DNA of 64,000 bases from Collinsella aerofaciens (GTDB lineage Bacteria; Actinomycetota; Coriobacteriia; Coriobacteriales; Coriobacteriaceae). Positions 53,532 to 64,000 of this stretch are shown here, piece after piece; the first letter of the stretch is position 1; every line of letters starts with the position of its first letter. Position numbers and translations under genes: made by a program. The notes beneath the pieces are model-generated. The model worked only from the letters and a program-made list of their open reading frames with translations. It was not told the origin of the DNA and did no database searches. The DNA is taken from NCBI RefSeq assembly GCF_015546965.1, contig NZ_JADMUF010000002.1:187580-251579 (forward strand), given 5' to 3'.

Positions 53532-53589
53532 GCCGCTCGGGTAGAATTACCGGAATATATACGCTGCTGTGAGCAGGAGGTTGCCGCGC

Positions 53590-54693
53590 ATGGCGACGAT
53601 GAATGAAAAAGATTACTACGAGATTCTGGGTGTCTCCAAGGACGCCACCTCGCGTGATATTCAAAAGGCCTTTCAGCAAAAGGCCCGCAAGCTCCATCCG
53701 GACGTCAACAAAGAGCCGGATGCCGAGGAAAAGTTTAAAGAGGTTTCCGAGGCCTATGCCGTGCTTTCGGATGAGCAAAAACGTGCGCGCTACGACGCCA
53801 TGCGTTCTGGCAATCCCTTTGCCGGTGCCCCTACGGCTTCACCCTATGGTGGCGGCTACGCCGGCAGCGCAGGCTATGGCAATCCTTTTGAGGGCGGCTT
53901 TCCCTTTGGTGGCGCCTGGGGCCAGCAGCGTCGCGGGCAGGCTGCCTACAATCCCGAGAACGGCGCCAATGTGGTCGTCGATATCAAACTCGACGCCAAG
54001 GAGGCCAAGGGCGGTGCCCGCAAGACCGTCCGCTACACGCGCTTCGATACCTGTAGTCACTGCGGAGGCTCGGGTTCTGTCTCCTCCGAGCATGCACATA
54101 CCTGTCCGAGCTGCGGCGGTCGCGGCCACATCGACGTCGACCTGTCCTTTCTGTTTGGTGCGGGCACGTTCCAGTCGGTCTGCCCCGAGTGCGGTGGTTC
54201 CGGTAAGGTCGTAGCCGACCCCTGCCCTGATTGCGGTGGCAGCGGTCGTACTCGCGTAACCTCCGAGCAGACGATTGAGTTTCCTGCCGGCACGCACGAT
54301 GGCGATGAGGTCCGCATTAGCGGCATGGGTCATGCTGGCACCAACGGTGCCGCGGGCGGCGACCTGGTCGGTCGCGCCCATGTTGAAGCCGAGCGCTTGG
54401 AAGGCAAAGCTCGTACCGGTTTTTACCTGATGGGCATCGTGGCGCCGTTTTTGGTACTCTCGGCCATCTCGGGCGTGTTCTCGGCCTTTGCCGTGATGTG
54501 CTTTATTCCGTTTACCATGGGCCTGTTCATGGTGCTTTCGGACGGTGTGCTTCATCGCAGCCTGCTGTGGTGGAAGCGCGGCGCGATGCAGTTTGCCAAC
54601 GGTTTTGCCAACGGATTTATGTTCGCTCTCGTGTCGGTTTGGTTTGCGAGCTGCTCGCAACGTGCCATGCTTTCGCCCTACGCAATGCAATAA
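53590..54693 (+). CDS. DnaJ-like protein with C-terminal membrane segments
   Basis: J domain at residues 5-75 with HPD at 36-38, a Gly/Phe-rich linker, and a four-repeat zinc region ([32 protein letters not shown]; about 154-222). Where DnaJ has its second substrate domain and dimer helix, this protein has two hydrophobic spans (about 278-318) and a third near 336-355. It is thus likely a membrane-tethered co-chaperone. ATG 53590 has AGGAGG upstream. 367 aa. A second dnaJ follows 81 bases later. Confidence 0.88.
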   Translation: MATMNEKDYYEILGVSKDATSRDIQKAFQQKARKLHPDVNKEPDAEEKFKEVSEAYAVLSDEQKRARYDAMRSGNPFAGAPTASPYGGGYAGSAGYGNPFEGGFPFGGAWGQQRRGQAAYNPENGANVVVDIKLDAKEAKGGARKTVRYTRFDTCSHCGGSGSVSSEHAHTCPSCGGRGHIDVDLSFLFGAGTFQSVCPECGGSGKVVADPCPDCGGSGRTRVTSEQTIEFPAGTHDGDEVRISGMGHAGTNGAAGGDLVGRAHVEAERLEGKARTGFYLMGIVAPFLVLSAISGVFSAFAVMCFIPFTMGLFMVLSDGVLHRSLLWWKRGAMQFANGFANGFMFALVSVWFASCSQRAMLSPYAMQ

Positions 54694-54774
54694 CATCTAG
54701 CCCTCTGTTTGCGGCCGGCCCAGCTTGGGTATAGGACGCACTGTGACAAGAATGAAAGTCGGAAGGATTCGGTC

Positions 54775-55923
54775 GTGTCGGAAAATAGGGATTACTACGA
54801 GGTACTTGGCGTCGACAAGGATGCCGATGCGCGGACGATTAAGCGCGCGTTTCTAAAGAAGGCCCGTACCGTACACCCGGACGTTTCGGACGACCCCGAG
54901 GCCGAGGCCAAGTTCAAGGAGCTCAACGAGGCCTATTCCGTTCTTTCCGATGAGCAGAAGCGTGCTAACTACGACCGTTACGGCACTGCCGACGGCCCTG
55001 GTGGTTCGGGCTACGTCGATATCAACGATATTTTTGGTGGCATGGGCATGGACGACCTGTTCTCTTCGTTCTTTGGCGGCGGTGCCGGCGGTGGCGCCCG
55101 AAATCGCCGCGAGCGTCGTCGCGGCCGCGATATGGCCATCTCCCTTTCGGTGACCCTTGAGGAGGCGGCACTCGGTTGCAAAAAGACGATCAGCTATGAC
55201 CGCCTTGCCCCCTGCGAGGATTGCAACGGCACCGGTAGGGCCGAGGGCGCACAGGAAAAGCAGTGCAGCCGTTGCCATGGCACGGGCTATGTGACGACGG
55301 TCCAGCGTTCTTTCCTGGGGCAGGTTCAGTCCTCTTCGCCCTGTCCCGACTGCCACGGCGAAGGCACGGTCATCGACCATCCCTGCGAGACCTGTGACGG
55401 TCAGGGCCGCACGCCTTCGCACGAAAAGATCGATATCGATATTCCCGCCGGCGTTTCGACCGGTCGCCAGCTGCGCGTGAGCGGTTTTGGCGAGGCCGGC
55501 CTTCGCGGCGAGCCTTCGGGTGACCTGATCGTTAACGTGCGCGTCGCCGACCACGAGCGTTTTAAGCGCAACGGCGACGACCTGTACCTCGTGAGCGATA
55601 TCTCGATTGCGCAGGCTGCGCTCGGATGCGAGATCGAGGTCGAGGGCATTATGCCTGACGAGGTCGTCAAGGTGTGCGTCCCCGCCGGCGCCCAGTACGG
55701 CGACACCGTGAGCGTCAACAATTACGGCATGCCGCGTATCGGCGGTGGCGGTTCGCGCGGTCGTCTGATCGTGCAGCTGCGTGTGGTCGTCCCCACGAAC
55801 CTTTCCAATAAGCAGCGCGAGCTGCTTCGCGCCTTTGCCGACGAGATGGGCGATGACGTCGCATCCGGTAAGAAGTCGGTGACCGACCGTATCAAGAGTG
55901 CCCTCGACGACATCCTCGATTAA
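54775..55923 (+). CDS. dnaJ: molecular chaperone DnaJ
   Basis: Hsp40 co-chaperone of DnaK. J domain with HPD, G/F region (DIFGGMGMDDLFSSFFGGG), four zinc repeats (CEDCNGTG, CSRCHGTG, CPDCHGEG, CETCDGQG) and the full C-terminal substrate and dimer domains. GTG 54775 has GGAAGGA upstream; the open frame before it lacks family sequence. 382 aa, normal. Confidence 0.95.
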   Translation: MSENRDYYEVLGVDKDADARTIKRAFLKKARTVHPDVSDDPEAEAKFKELNEAYSVLSDEQKRANYDRYGTADGPGGSGYVDINDIFGGMGMDDLFSSFFGGGAGGGARNRRERRRGRDMAISLSVTLEEAALGCKKTISYDRLAPCEDCNGTGRAEGAQEKQCSRCHGTGYVTTVQRSFLGQVQSSSPCPDCHGEGTVIDHPCETCDGQGRTPSHEKIDIDIPAGVSTGRQLRVSGFGEAGLRGEPSGDLIVNVRVADHERFKRNGDDLYLVSDISIAQAALGCEIEVEGIMPDEVVKVCVPAGAQYGDTVSVNNYGMPRIGGGGSRGRLIVQLRVVVPTNLSNKQRELLRAFADEMGDDVASGKKSVTDRIKSALDDILD

Positions 55924-55932
55924 GGAGCCCGC

Positions 55933-57225
55933 GTGCTCGCACCCCATATTTCCGTCGTCAACCTCGGCTGCCGTGTCAACCGGGTTGAGTCTGACCGTAT
56001 CACTGCCGATCTTATGCGCCTGGGCTTTGCTATTGTGGAGCCTCAGGATGCCGATCTGATCGTCATTAACACCTGTGCCGTTACGGGCGAGGCCGAGGCC
56101 AAGACCCGTAAGGCCGTCCGTCATGCGCTGGCCCATCCAAACGAGCCCTATGTGGTCGTGACCGGATGCGTGGTCAATCTGCATCCCGAGGAGCTGCTGG
56201 AGCTTTCGGACCGCGTGATCGCCGAGCCGTCCAAGATCGATGTCGCCGAACGCGTCTGCGAGGTGCTGGGCGTTGAGTCCGATAACGTTCCCGCCTGCAG
56301 CGACGGCGAGGTTGTCGACGCACTCGGTCGCTCGCGTCTGGGCGTGAAGATCCAGGACGGCTGCAACCATCGTTGCACCTATTGCATTGTGTGGAAGGCT
56401 CGCGGCCCCGAGCGCTCCGTGCCGGTCGAGTCCGTGCTCGAGCAGGTTCGCGAGGCTCAGGTGGCCGGCGTGCCCGAGGTGGTGCTGACGGGTGTGAACC
56501 TTGGCGCCTACGATGGCAAGAGCGCGACTGACGAACACGTCGAGATCGATGAACTGCTCGAGGCGATTATGGAGCGCACGTCCATTCCGCATGTGCGCAT
56601 TTCCTCGGTCGAGCCCATGGATATCTCCGAGTCCTTGCTTAAGGTCATGGCGCGCTATCCGCAGCGCATCGCTCCGTTTTTGCACCTGCCCGTGCAGTCC
56701 GGCTGCACAAGGACACTGCATCGTATGGGCCGTCCCTATAGCGCCGAGGACTTCGAGGAGACGGTGCGCATGATTCGCGCCAACTTGCCCCAGGCGTCTC
56801 TTTCGTGCGACGTCATCGTCGGTTTTCCCGGCGAGACGGACGAGGAGTTTGAGGAGTCGCTGGCGCTGTGCCGTCGCGTGGGCTTTTCGCGCATGCACGT
56901 GTTTCGCTATAGCAAGCGTCCCGGTACCCTTGCTGCCGATATGCCCGACCAGGTGCCGCCCGAGGTCATGGCCGAGCGCAGCCGCCGTATGCGGGCCGCG
57001 GCACAGGAGCTCGCTATTGCCGACGCTCGTCGTCGCGTGGGCACGGTCGAGCGTGCCGTGCTCGAGTATGGTGACAACCTGACGCTCGGCTCGTTCCATC
57101 ATGCCCGTCTTGACGATACCTGTGGACTCACAGCCCCGTGCCTGCTCGATGTTGCTATCATCGTAGTCGATGATTCCGGCTTGGTCCATGCGCGCAGGGA
57201 GGTTCATGGAAGCCTCGAAGATTAG
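55933..57225 (+). CDS. mtaB: tRNA t6A37 methylthiotransferase MtaB
   Basis: Radical SAM enzyme that makes ms2t6A in tRNA for ANN codons. N-terminal MTTase domain (VVNLGCRVNRVESD, NTCAVTGEAEAKTRK), radical SAM site GCNHRCTYCIV, and a short C-terminal TRAM-like part. GTG 55933 has TAAGGAG upstream. 430 aa. It overlaps phoH by 20 bases. Confidence 0.93.
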   Translation: MLAPHISVVNLGCRVNRVESDRITADLMRLGFAIVEPQDADLIVINTCAVTGEAEAKTRKAVRHALAHPNEPYVVVTGCVVNLHPEELLELSDRVIAEPSKIDVAERVCEVLGVESDNVPACSDGEVVDALGRSRLGVKIQDGCNHRCTYCIVWKARGPERSVPVESVLEQVREAQVAGVPEVVLTGVNLGAYDGKSATDEHVEIDELLEAIMERTSIPHVRISSVEPMDISESLLKVMARYPQRIAPFLHLPVQSGCTRTLHRMGRPYSAEDFEETVRMIRANLPQASLSCDVIVGFPGETDEEFEESLALCRRVGFSRMHVFRYSKRPGTLAADMPDQVPPEVMAERSRRMRAAAQELAIADARRRVGTVERAVLEYGDNLTLGSFHHARLDDTCGLTAPCLLDVAIIVVDDSGLVHARREVHGSLED

Positions 57226-58192
57226 ACTTACCGTTCCCGAGGGTATCGACCCCTCGCGCGTTTTGGGCGCCGGCGACGGCGTCCTTCGTGCACTCGAGAA
57301 CTTGGTTCGCGCCCATGTGGTCGCCCGTGGCGATAGCATCGCCGTGAGCGGTGACCCGGATGAGGTCGAACTCGTGGCGCGTTTTTTCGAACATGCCTTT
57401 CGTGAGGCTGCTGCCGGGCGCACGCTTTCTGCCGACGATGTCTCGCGCTGTCTGGCCGTTCTGCGCGACGGTGAACACGAGGCTACGTCGCTTCGCGATG
57501 ACGTGCTGCTTTCGTATCGCGGTCGTGCCATTCGCCCCAAAACGCTCGGGCAAAAGCGCTATGTGGATGCCATTCGCTCGCATACAATCACCTTTGGCTT
57601 GGGTCCTGCCGGTACCGGTAAGACCTATCTGGCTATGGCGCTCGCCGTTGCCGCGCTCAAGCGTCACGAGGTGGGCCGTCTGATCTTGACGCGTCCGGTT
57701 GTCGAGGCGGGGGAGAATCTGGGCTTTTTGCCCGGTACCCTTGAGGAAAAGATCGATCCCTACATGCGTCCGCTCTACGACGCCCTTTTTGACATGATGG
57801 ATCGCGAGCGCACCGATGAGCTTATGGAGCGCGGCGTGATCGAGATCGCCCCGCTTGCCTATATGCGCGGCCGCACGCTGAGCGACGCCTTCGTGGTGCT
57901 CGACGAGGCGCAAAATACCACGCCTGAGCAGATGAAGATGTTTCTGACGCGCTTGGGTTTTAACTCCAAGTTCGTGATTACCGGCGACCTGAGCCAGCGC
58001 GACCTGGTGGGTCGTCGTGGCGGTCTTGCCGACGTTGAGCAGATTTTGGGCCGTGTCGACGATGTCGCATTTTCGCACCTCGAGCGCGCCGACGTGGTGC
58101 GCCATGCCTTGGTGGGACGTATCGTCGAGGCATACGACACTTATGATGACGTGCGCGAGCAGCGCCCGCGCGACCGAAAGGAGTCCCGTTGA
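57206..58192 (+). CDS. phoH: PhoH family ATPase
   Basis: P-loop ATPase/RNA-related protein of the PhoH group. Walker A GLGPAGTGKTYLAM, Walker B FVVLDEAQNT, and ITGDLSQRDL. The N-terminal 100 residues form the KH-like region. ATG 57206 has GGGAGG upstream. 328 aa. The phoH-ybeY pair is highly conserved and points to a role in rRNA maturation. Confidence 0.94.
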   Translation: MEASKIRLTVPEGIDPSRVLGAGDGVLRALENLVRAHVVARGDSIAVSGDPDEVELVARFFEHAFREAAAGRTLSADDVSRCLAVLRDGEHEATSLRDDVLLSYRGRAIRPKTLGQKRYVDAIRSHTITFGLGPAGTGKTYLAMALAVAALKRHEVGRLILTRPVVEAGENLGFLPGTLEEKIDPYMRPLYDALFDMMDRERTDELMERGVIEIAPLAYMRGRTLSDAFVVLDEAQNTTPEQMKMFLTRLGFNSKFVITGDLSQRDLVGRRGGLADVEQILGRVDDVAFSHLERADVVRHALVGRIVEAYDTYDDVREQRPRDRKESR

Positions 58193-58698
58193 GTGTATTG
58201 ATCAGCAACGATGCCGAGCTCGATACGCTGCTCGATGCGCAGGAGGTGGAGCACATCTGCGAGGTCGTGCTTGCCGCCGAGGGCGTTGAGCGTGAAGTCG
58301 AGATTTCCCTTTCGTATGTCGACGAGGACGAGATGCACGAGCTCAACCACGAGTGGCGCGGTATCGATCGCACCACCGATGTACTCTCGTTTGAGTGCGA
58401 TTCGGCCTTTGACGATGACATTCCCGCCGATGAGACGCTCGAGCTCGGCGATATTATCTTGGCCCCGCAGGTTATTGCCCGTCAGGCCCCCGGTTTTGGC
58501 AATAGCCCCGCTGACGAGTGCCGTCTGATGCTCGTTCACGGCATGCTGCACCTGCTGGGCTATGACCACATCGAGGACGACGAGGCCGAGGTCATGGAGG
58601 CCCGCGAGGACGCCATCCTGCGCGATCTGGCGCTCGAGCGCGGCGAGGACCCTAAGCTAGTCCACGTCGGCCCCATCACCAACCACGCCCACGACTAG
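58189..58698 (+). CDS. ybeY: rRNA maturation endoribonuclease YbeY
   Basis: Zinc RNase that processes 16S 3' ends. Metal site HGMLHLLGYDH and the preceding LGDIILAPQV. TTG 58189 overlaps the phoH stop (TTGA) and has AAAGGAG upstream. 169 aa. Confidence 0.95.
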   Translation: MSVLISNDAELDTLLDAQEVEHICEVVLAAEGVEREVEISLSYVDEDEMHELNHEWRGIDRTTDVLSFECDSAFDDDIPADETLELGDIILAPQVIARQAPGFGNSPADECRLMLVHGMLHLLGYDHIEDDEAEVMEAREDAILRDLALERGEDPKLVHVGPITNHAHD

Positions 58699-58707
58699 GA
58701 GCCGTCT

Positions 58708-59085
58708 ATGATTCCCGGATCGAACAAGGACCATCCGTCCTTCTTAAAGTCGTTTTCCTACGCCATGGAGGGCTTCGTCACCGCCGTCAAGACCGAGCGC
58801 AACATTAAGGTCATGCTCGTGGCGGGCGTGTGCACTGTCATTGCCGGCTGTATCGTGGGGCTCGACATTGCCGAGTGGGCCACGATTATCATCTGTTGTG
58901 GCCTGGTGATTCACGGCGAGCTGTGCAACACCGCTATGGAGGCCATCGTCGACCTAGCGACCCAGGAGCTCCATCCGCTGGCCAAGCGTGCGAAGGACAT
59001 CGCCGCCGCCTCCGTATACGTTCTTTCCATCACCGCCGCGATTGTGGGCGTACTGGTATTTGCCCACGCGCTCGACTTTATTTAG
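58708..59085 (+). CDS. dgkA: diacylglycerol/undecaprenol kinase
   Basis: Small integral-membrane lipid kinase. Three hydrophobic segments and the signature CGLVIHGELCNTAMEAIVDL (with the catalytic Glu and Asn). Gram-positive members phosphorylate undecaprenol. ATG 58708. 125 aa. It lies between ybeY and era, its usual place. Confidence 0.92.
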   Translation: MIPGSNKDHPSFLKSFSYAMEGFVTAVKTERNIKVMLVAGVCTVIAGCIVGLDIAEWATIIICCGLVIHGELCNTAMEAIVDLATQELHPLAKRAKDIAAASVYVLSITAAIVGVLVFAHALDFI

Positions 59086-59097
59086 AAAGGGATTCCC

Positions 59098-60165
59098 ATG
59101 TCCGACAATATGCAGCCTACCGATGAGATTTTGGACGACGAGTCCCTGGACGCGGTGGATACCGAGGAGCTCGAGGATGTCGAGGAGTTCGACCCGTTTG
59201 AGGGTATGAGCGACGAGGAACTCGATGCACTGTGCGACGAGGATGAGAGCCTCGCGGGATTTGGCGACGTGGAACCCGGTTTCCGCAGCGGCTTTGTGGC
59301 CCTGGTCGGTCGCCCCAACGCCGGCAAGTCCACGCTGCTCAACGCCTGTTACGGCAAGAAGGTCGCCATCACCTCTCCGGTGGCCCAGACGACCCGCCGC
59401 CGTATGCGCGCCGTCGTCAACCGCCCCGGTTACCAGCTGGTTTTTGTCGATACTCCGGGTATCCACAAGCCCAAGGACGGCCTGGGGTCCGAGCTCAACA
59501 AGAGCGCGTTGTTCGAGCTGAACGATGTCGACGTCGTCGCGTTTTTGATTGATGCCACCAAACCGATTGGCAGGGGAGACGCCTGGGTTGCCGAGCGCGT
59601 CAAAAACGCCCGTTCCAAGAAGGTCCTGGTGCTCACCAAGGCCGATGAAGCCGATCCCGCACAAGTCATGGAGCAGCTTAAGGCCGCCCACGAGCTCATG
59701 GAATATGACGATGAGATCGTGACGTCGTCGGTCAAGAACTTCAACGTCGACGCCTTTATCGAGACCGTTGCGCACTTTTTGCCCGAGGGTCCGCGTTGGT
59801 TCCCCGAGGACATGGGCACCGACGCGTCCGACGAGACCCTCGTGGCCGAGTTTGTGCGCGAGAAGGTCCTGCGTCGCACCCGCGACGAGATCCCTCACTC
59901 CGTGGGCGTCATCTGCGACGCGCTCGAGCAGACTAAGAAGGTCCTGCGCGTGCACGCCACGATTTACGTCGAGCGCGAGGGGCAGAAGGGCATCATCATC
60001 GGCAAGGGCGGCGAGATGATCAAGCATATCGGCATCGATGCCCGTCGTGACCTTGAGCGTATCTTTGGCACCCAGGTCTTTTTGGAGCTCGACGTGAAGG
60101 TCAAGGCTGGCTGGCGCGATGACGAGGCGCAGATCCGCCGCTTTGGCTATAATGCCGAAGATTAA
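59098..60165 (+). CDS. era: GTPase Era with acidic N-terminal extension
   Basis: Binds 16S rRNA near its 3' end in 30S assembly. The GTPase starts near residue 63 with VALVGRPNAGKSTLLNA; G3 VDTPGIHK; NKxD-type LTKADEAD; the C-terminal KH domain holds IIIGKGGEMIKHIGI. About 60 residues in front are Asp/Glu-rich and are absent from typical Era, making it 355 aa instead of about 300. ATG 59098 has GAAAGGGA upstream. Confidence 0.95.
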   Translation: MSDNMQPTDEILDDESLDAVDTEELEDVEEFDPFEGMSDEELDALCDEDESLAGFGDVEPGFRSGFVALVGRPNAGKSTLLNACYGKKVAITSPVAQTTRRRMRAVVNRPGYQLVFVDTPGIHKPKDGLGSELNKSALFELNDVDVVAFLIDATKPIGRGDAWVAERVKNARSKKVLVLTKADEADPAQVMEQLKAAHELMEYDDEIVTSSVKNFNVDAFIETVAHFLPEGPRWFPEDMGTDASDETLVAEFVREKVLRRTRDEIPHSVGVICDALEQTKKVLRVHATIYVEREGQKGIIIGKGGEMIKHIGIDARRDLERIFGTQVFLELDVKVKAGWRDDEAQIRRFGYNAED

Positions 60166-60177
60166 GCCTCGGCGTTC

Positions 60178-60927
60178 ATGGCAGGCTCTCGCACATATCG
60201 CACGAAGGTGCTCGTCCTCGACAAGACCAAGCTCAAGGAAACCGACCTGATCTTGACGATGCTCGACGAGCGGGGACGGCAGGTGCGTGCCGTGGCTAAG
60301 GGCGCACGTAAGCCTGGCGGTCGCCTTGCGGCCCGCTGCGAGCTCTTCTGTACCGTCGATATGCTGTTGGCCCATGGTCGCTCACTCGACGTGGTCTCGC
60401 AGGCGGAGCTTTTAGAGGCACCGCTCGGTGCTGCTCCTGACTACGAGACGACCTGTGCCGCCAGCGCGATTGCCGAGGTTGCGCGTGTGTGCTCGTTCGA
60501 GGATGCCGAGGATCCATTTACCTTTGCCATCACGCAGCGGGCGCTCACGCTTGTTGGCAGTGGGCTTGACTCGGCTCATATGGACCTGCTCGTGGCAGCG
60601 TTTGTCTTTAAGCTGCTGTCGCACGTTGGCTACCGGCCCGATTTCTCGGCTTGCGTCTCGTGCGGCGATCCCATGCTCTCGTATTTCTCGGCCCAAGCCG
60701 GCGGGCTTCTGTGCGGGTCGTGCGCCTCGAGCGTGCCTGGCGCCGAGTTGGTATCGGTCGGCGAGGTCGCATGGCTGCGCGCCCTGATGTCCATGACGTT
60801 CGATGCCCTTCTGGCCGAGCGAATCGATCCGCATACGGCCGCGTTTTTGCTGGGGCTTTCGCATATTTGGGCCGCCACGCACACCGATCAGCGGCTCCGT
60901 GCGATGGAATTCATGTTGGGTCGGTGA
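60178..60927 (+). CDS. recO: DNA repair protein RecO
   Basis: RecFOR mediator that loads RecA. N-terminal OB fold (TKVLVLDKTKLKETDLILTML, in parts), and a C-terminal zinc site of two CxxC pairs (FSACVSCGD, LLCGSCAS). ATG 60178, 12 bases after era. 249 aa. era-recO order is conserved. Confidence 0.93.
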   Translation: MAGSRTYRTKVLVLDKTKLKETDLILTMLDERGRQVRAVAKGARKPGGRLAARCELFCTVDMLLAHGRSLDVVSQAELLEAPLGAAPDYETTCAASAIAEVARVCSFEDAEDPFTFAITQRALTLVGSGLDSAHMDLLVAAFVFKLLSHVGYRPDFSACVSCGDPMLSYFSAQAGGLLCGSCASSVPGAELVSVGEVAWLRALMSMTFDALLAERIDPHTAAFLLGLSHIWAATHTDQRLRAMEFMLGR

Positions 60928-60951
60928 TGATACGCAGGCGCGCTCCGCTTG

Positions 60952-60960
60952 TGGTAACAT
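60952..60960 (+). promoter_or_regulatory. extended -10 promoter of rpsO
   Basis: TG-G-TAACAT (60952-60960), weak -35 (TACGCA at 60931). It predicts a leader of about 100 bases before rpsO. Confidence 0.5.
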
Positions 60961-61065
60961 ACCGACCTGTTGGTACCTCGACCTTGGATGTTCGCTCCAC
61001 CGGCGGCTTCCCAGTCCGAGGCGAATAGAGTCGTCCGCGGGCGACGCGAAACGAAAGGTGAAACA

Positions 61066-61344
61066 ATGACTGTTTCCAAAGAGCGCAAGGCGGAGCTGAC
61101 CGCCCAGTTCGGTAACTCCCCGGTCGATACCGGTAACCCCAAGGTTCAGGTCGCCATCCTGTCCGAGCGCATCAAGGAGCTGACCGAGCACATGAAGTCC
61201 CATCAGAAGGACTTCCACACCCGTCGTGGCCTGCTCATGCTCGTCGGCCGTCGTCGTCGTCTTCTCTCCTACATCAAGAAGAACGACATCGTCGAGTACC
61301 GTGAGCTCATCAAGGCTCTGGGCATCCGCGACAACATCCAGTAA
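61066..61344 (+). CDS. rpsO: 30S ribosomal protein S15
   Basis: Binds the 16S three-way junction. Typical HMKSHQKDFHTRRGLLMLVGRRRRLL (in parts) and FGNSPVDTGNPKVQVAIL. ATG 61066 has GAAAGGTG upstream. 92 aa. Followed by a terminator and then pnp, the usual neighbour. Confidence 0.97.
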   Translation: MTVSKERKAELTAQFGNSPVDTGNPKVQVAILSERIKELTEHMKSHQKDFHTRRGLLMLVGRRRRLLSYIKKNDIVEYRELIKALGIRDNIQ

Positions 61345-61359
61345 GGATTTGTACATGCT

Positions 61360-61391
61360 AAGAGCGTCCTGCGCAGCGGGGCGCTCTTTTT
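61360..61391 (+). terminator. intrinsic terminator after rpsO
   Basis: AAGAGCG / CGCTCTT stem with a GC-rich interior, then TTTTT. Confidence 0.8.
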
Positions 61392-61421
61392 GTGTAAGGG
61401 CGTGAACAATCACGCTCTGAA

Positions 61422-61481
61422 GCGTGGCGGGGGCAGGGGGCCCGCGTCACATGAGAAGCCCGCAGGCAAGGGGCCTGTGGG
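61422..61481 (+). promoter_or_regulatory. two hairpins in the pnp leader
   Basis: First, GTGGCGGG near 61424 against CCCGCGTCAC ending 61450. Second, CCCGCAGG / CCTGTGGG with loop CAAGGGG (61459-61481), ending 13 bases before the pnp start. E. coli pnp is autoregulated through a leader hairpin cut by RNase III; a similar role is only a guess. Confidence 0.4.
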
Positions 61482-61494
61482 GTAAAGGAGAACA

Positions 61495-63741
<2,247 letters not shown>

Positions 63742-63764
63742 CAGCTACACATAAGCAGCTCAAC

Positions 63765-63796
63765 AAGGGCGACTCCTAAGGGGGTCGCCCTTTTGC
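63765..63796 (+). terminator. intrinsic terminator after pnp
   Basis: 9-bp stem AAGGGCGAC / GTCGCCCTT, then TTTT with overlap into the stem. Confidence 0.9.
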
Positions 63797-63837
63797 TATT
63801 CCCGGCGGGGCCGCAGGTAAAGTTTCCTGCTCTACAG

Positions 63838-63885
63838 TCCTGCGCAAGACGGAAAGCACATTAAGTGCTTTCCTTTGCGTGCGGA
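63838..63885. other. long imperfect hairpin in the gene-free right end
   Basis: Core GGAAAGCAC, loop ATTAA, GTGCTTTCC (63851-63873), with outer pairing CGCAA / TTGCG and TCC / GGA. It could be a terminator for a gene beyond the window or part of a small RNA. The rest of 63797-64000 shows no supported gene. Confidence 0.45.
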
Positions 63886-64000
63886 ACTCGCGATAAACTT
63901 CATATGCGGCCCTCCCGGGCGCAAGCAAAAGGGCTGGTTGGTGCCGCTTGCTATTTAGTTAGACAGTCTATTCAGTGGTCAGATTTCAGATCAGTAGATA

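Overview
This 64 kb window is chromosomal core-genome sequence from a high-GC bacterium of the Coriobacteriia, most like Collinsella. This is an inference from gene content and sequence character: an actinobacterial-type integration host factor (mIHF), a zinc-ribbon L28, a class 1B dihydroorotate dehydrogenase pair, AdhE and PPDK as in an anaerobic fermenter, frequent GTG/TTG starts, and strong GC-rich codon bias that produces very long antisense open frames. About 62 protein genes are supported. There are no rRNA or tRNA genes, no CRISPR array and no prophage.

Layout. 1-2.9 kb: obg (cut by the window edge), nadD, yqeK, rsfS. 3-4.2 kb: dinB on the minus strand. 4.4-6.9 kb: rpsP-khpA-rimM-trmD-lepB. 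7-10 kb: glyQ-glyS. 10-13.9 kb: PPDK regulatory protein and PPDK. 14-15.3 kb: rplS, rnhB. 15.5-20.7 kb: yraN-comM-dprA-trmFO-xerD. 20.9-31.1 kb: rpsB-tsf, then pyrH-frr-uppS-cdsA-dxr-rseP-ispG-proS (translation, undecaprenyl and CDP-lipid synthesis, MEP pathway). 31.2-34.8 kb: a phosphotransferase and adhE, both minus. 34.9-36 kb: a REP-associated tyrosine transposase framed by 49-51 bp inverted repeats, followed by rpmB (minus). 36.5-42 kb: pyrR-pyrB-pyrC-pyrK-pyrD-pyrF behind a terminator/antiterminator leader. 42.2-44.7 kb: mihF-gmk-rpoZ-thiI. 44.9-49.3 kb: comEA-comEC-holA-rpsT. 49.4-53.5 kb: lepA-dusB-hemW. 53.6-61 kb: two dnaJ-type genes, mtaB-phoH-ybeY-dgkA-era-recO. 61-63.7 kb: rpsO, pnp. 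The last 200 bases hold no gene that I can see.

How it fits together. Most of the window is housekeeping: ribosome assembly and tRNA modification, lipid carrier and isoprenoid synthesis, de novo UMP synthesis (pyrE and carAB are not here), and fermentative metabolism (PPDK, AdhE). Four competence-type genes (comM, dprA, comEA, comEC) lie in two clusters.

The points most worth a second look are: the pyr leader, with mutually exclusive hairpins and a 35-codon ORF running through the terminator; the REP-like repeats around the transposase; a site-2 protease with an inserted winged-helix-like segment; a DnaJ whose C-terminal domain is replaced by membrane segments; a XerD-type recombinase with no ATG/GTG/TTG at the expected start; phased TTTACC repeats before PPDK; LacI-family-like operator sites before adhE; and candidate leaderless promoters for dinB and lepA. 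I did not find a clear multi-gene defence or other wholly new system.
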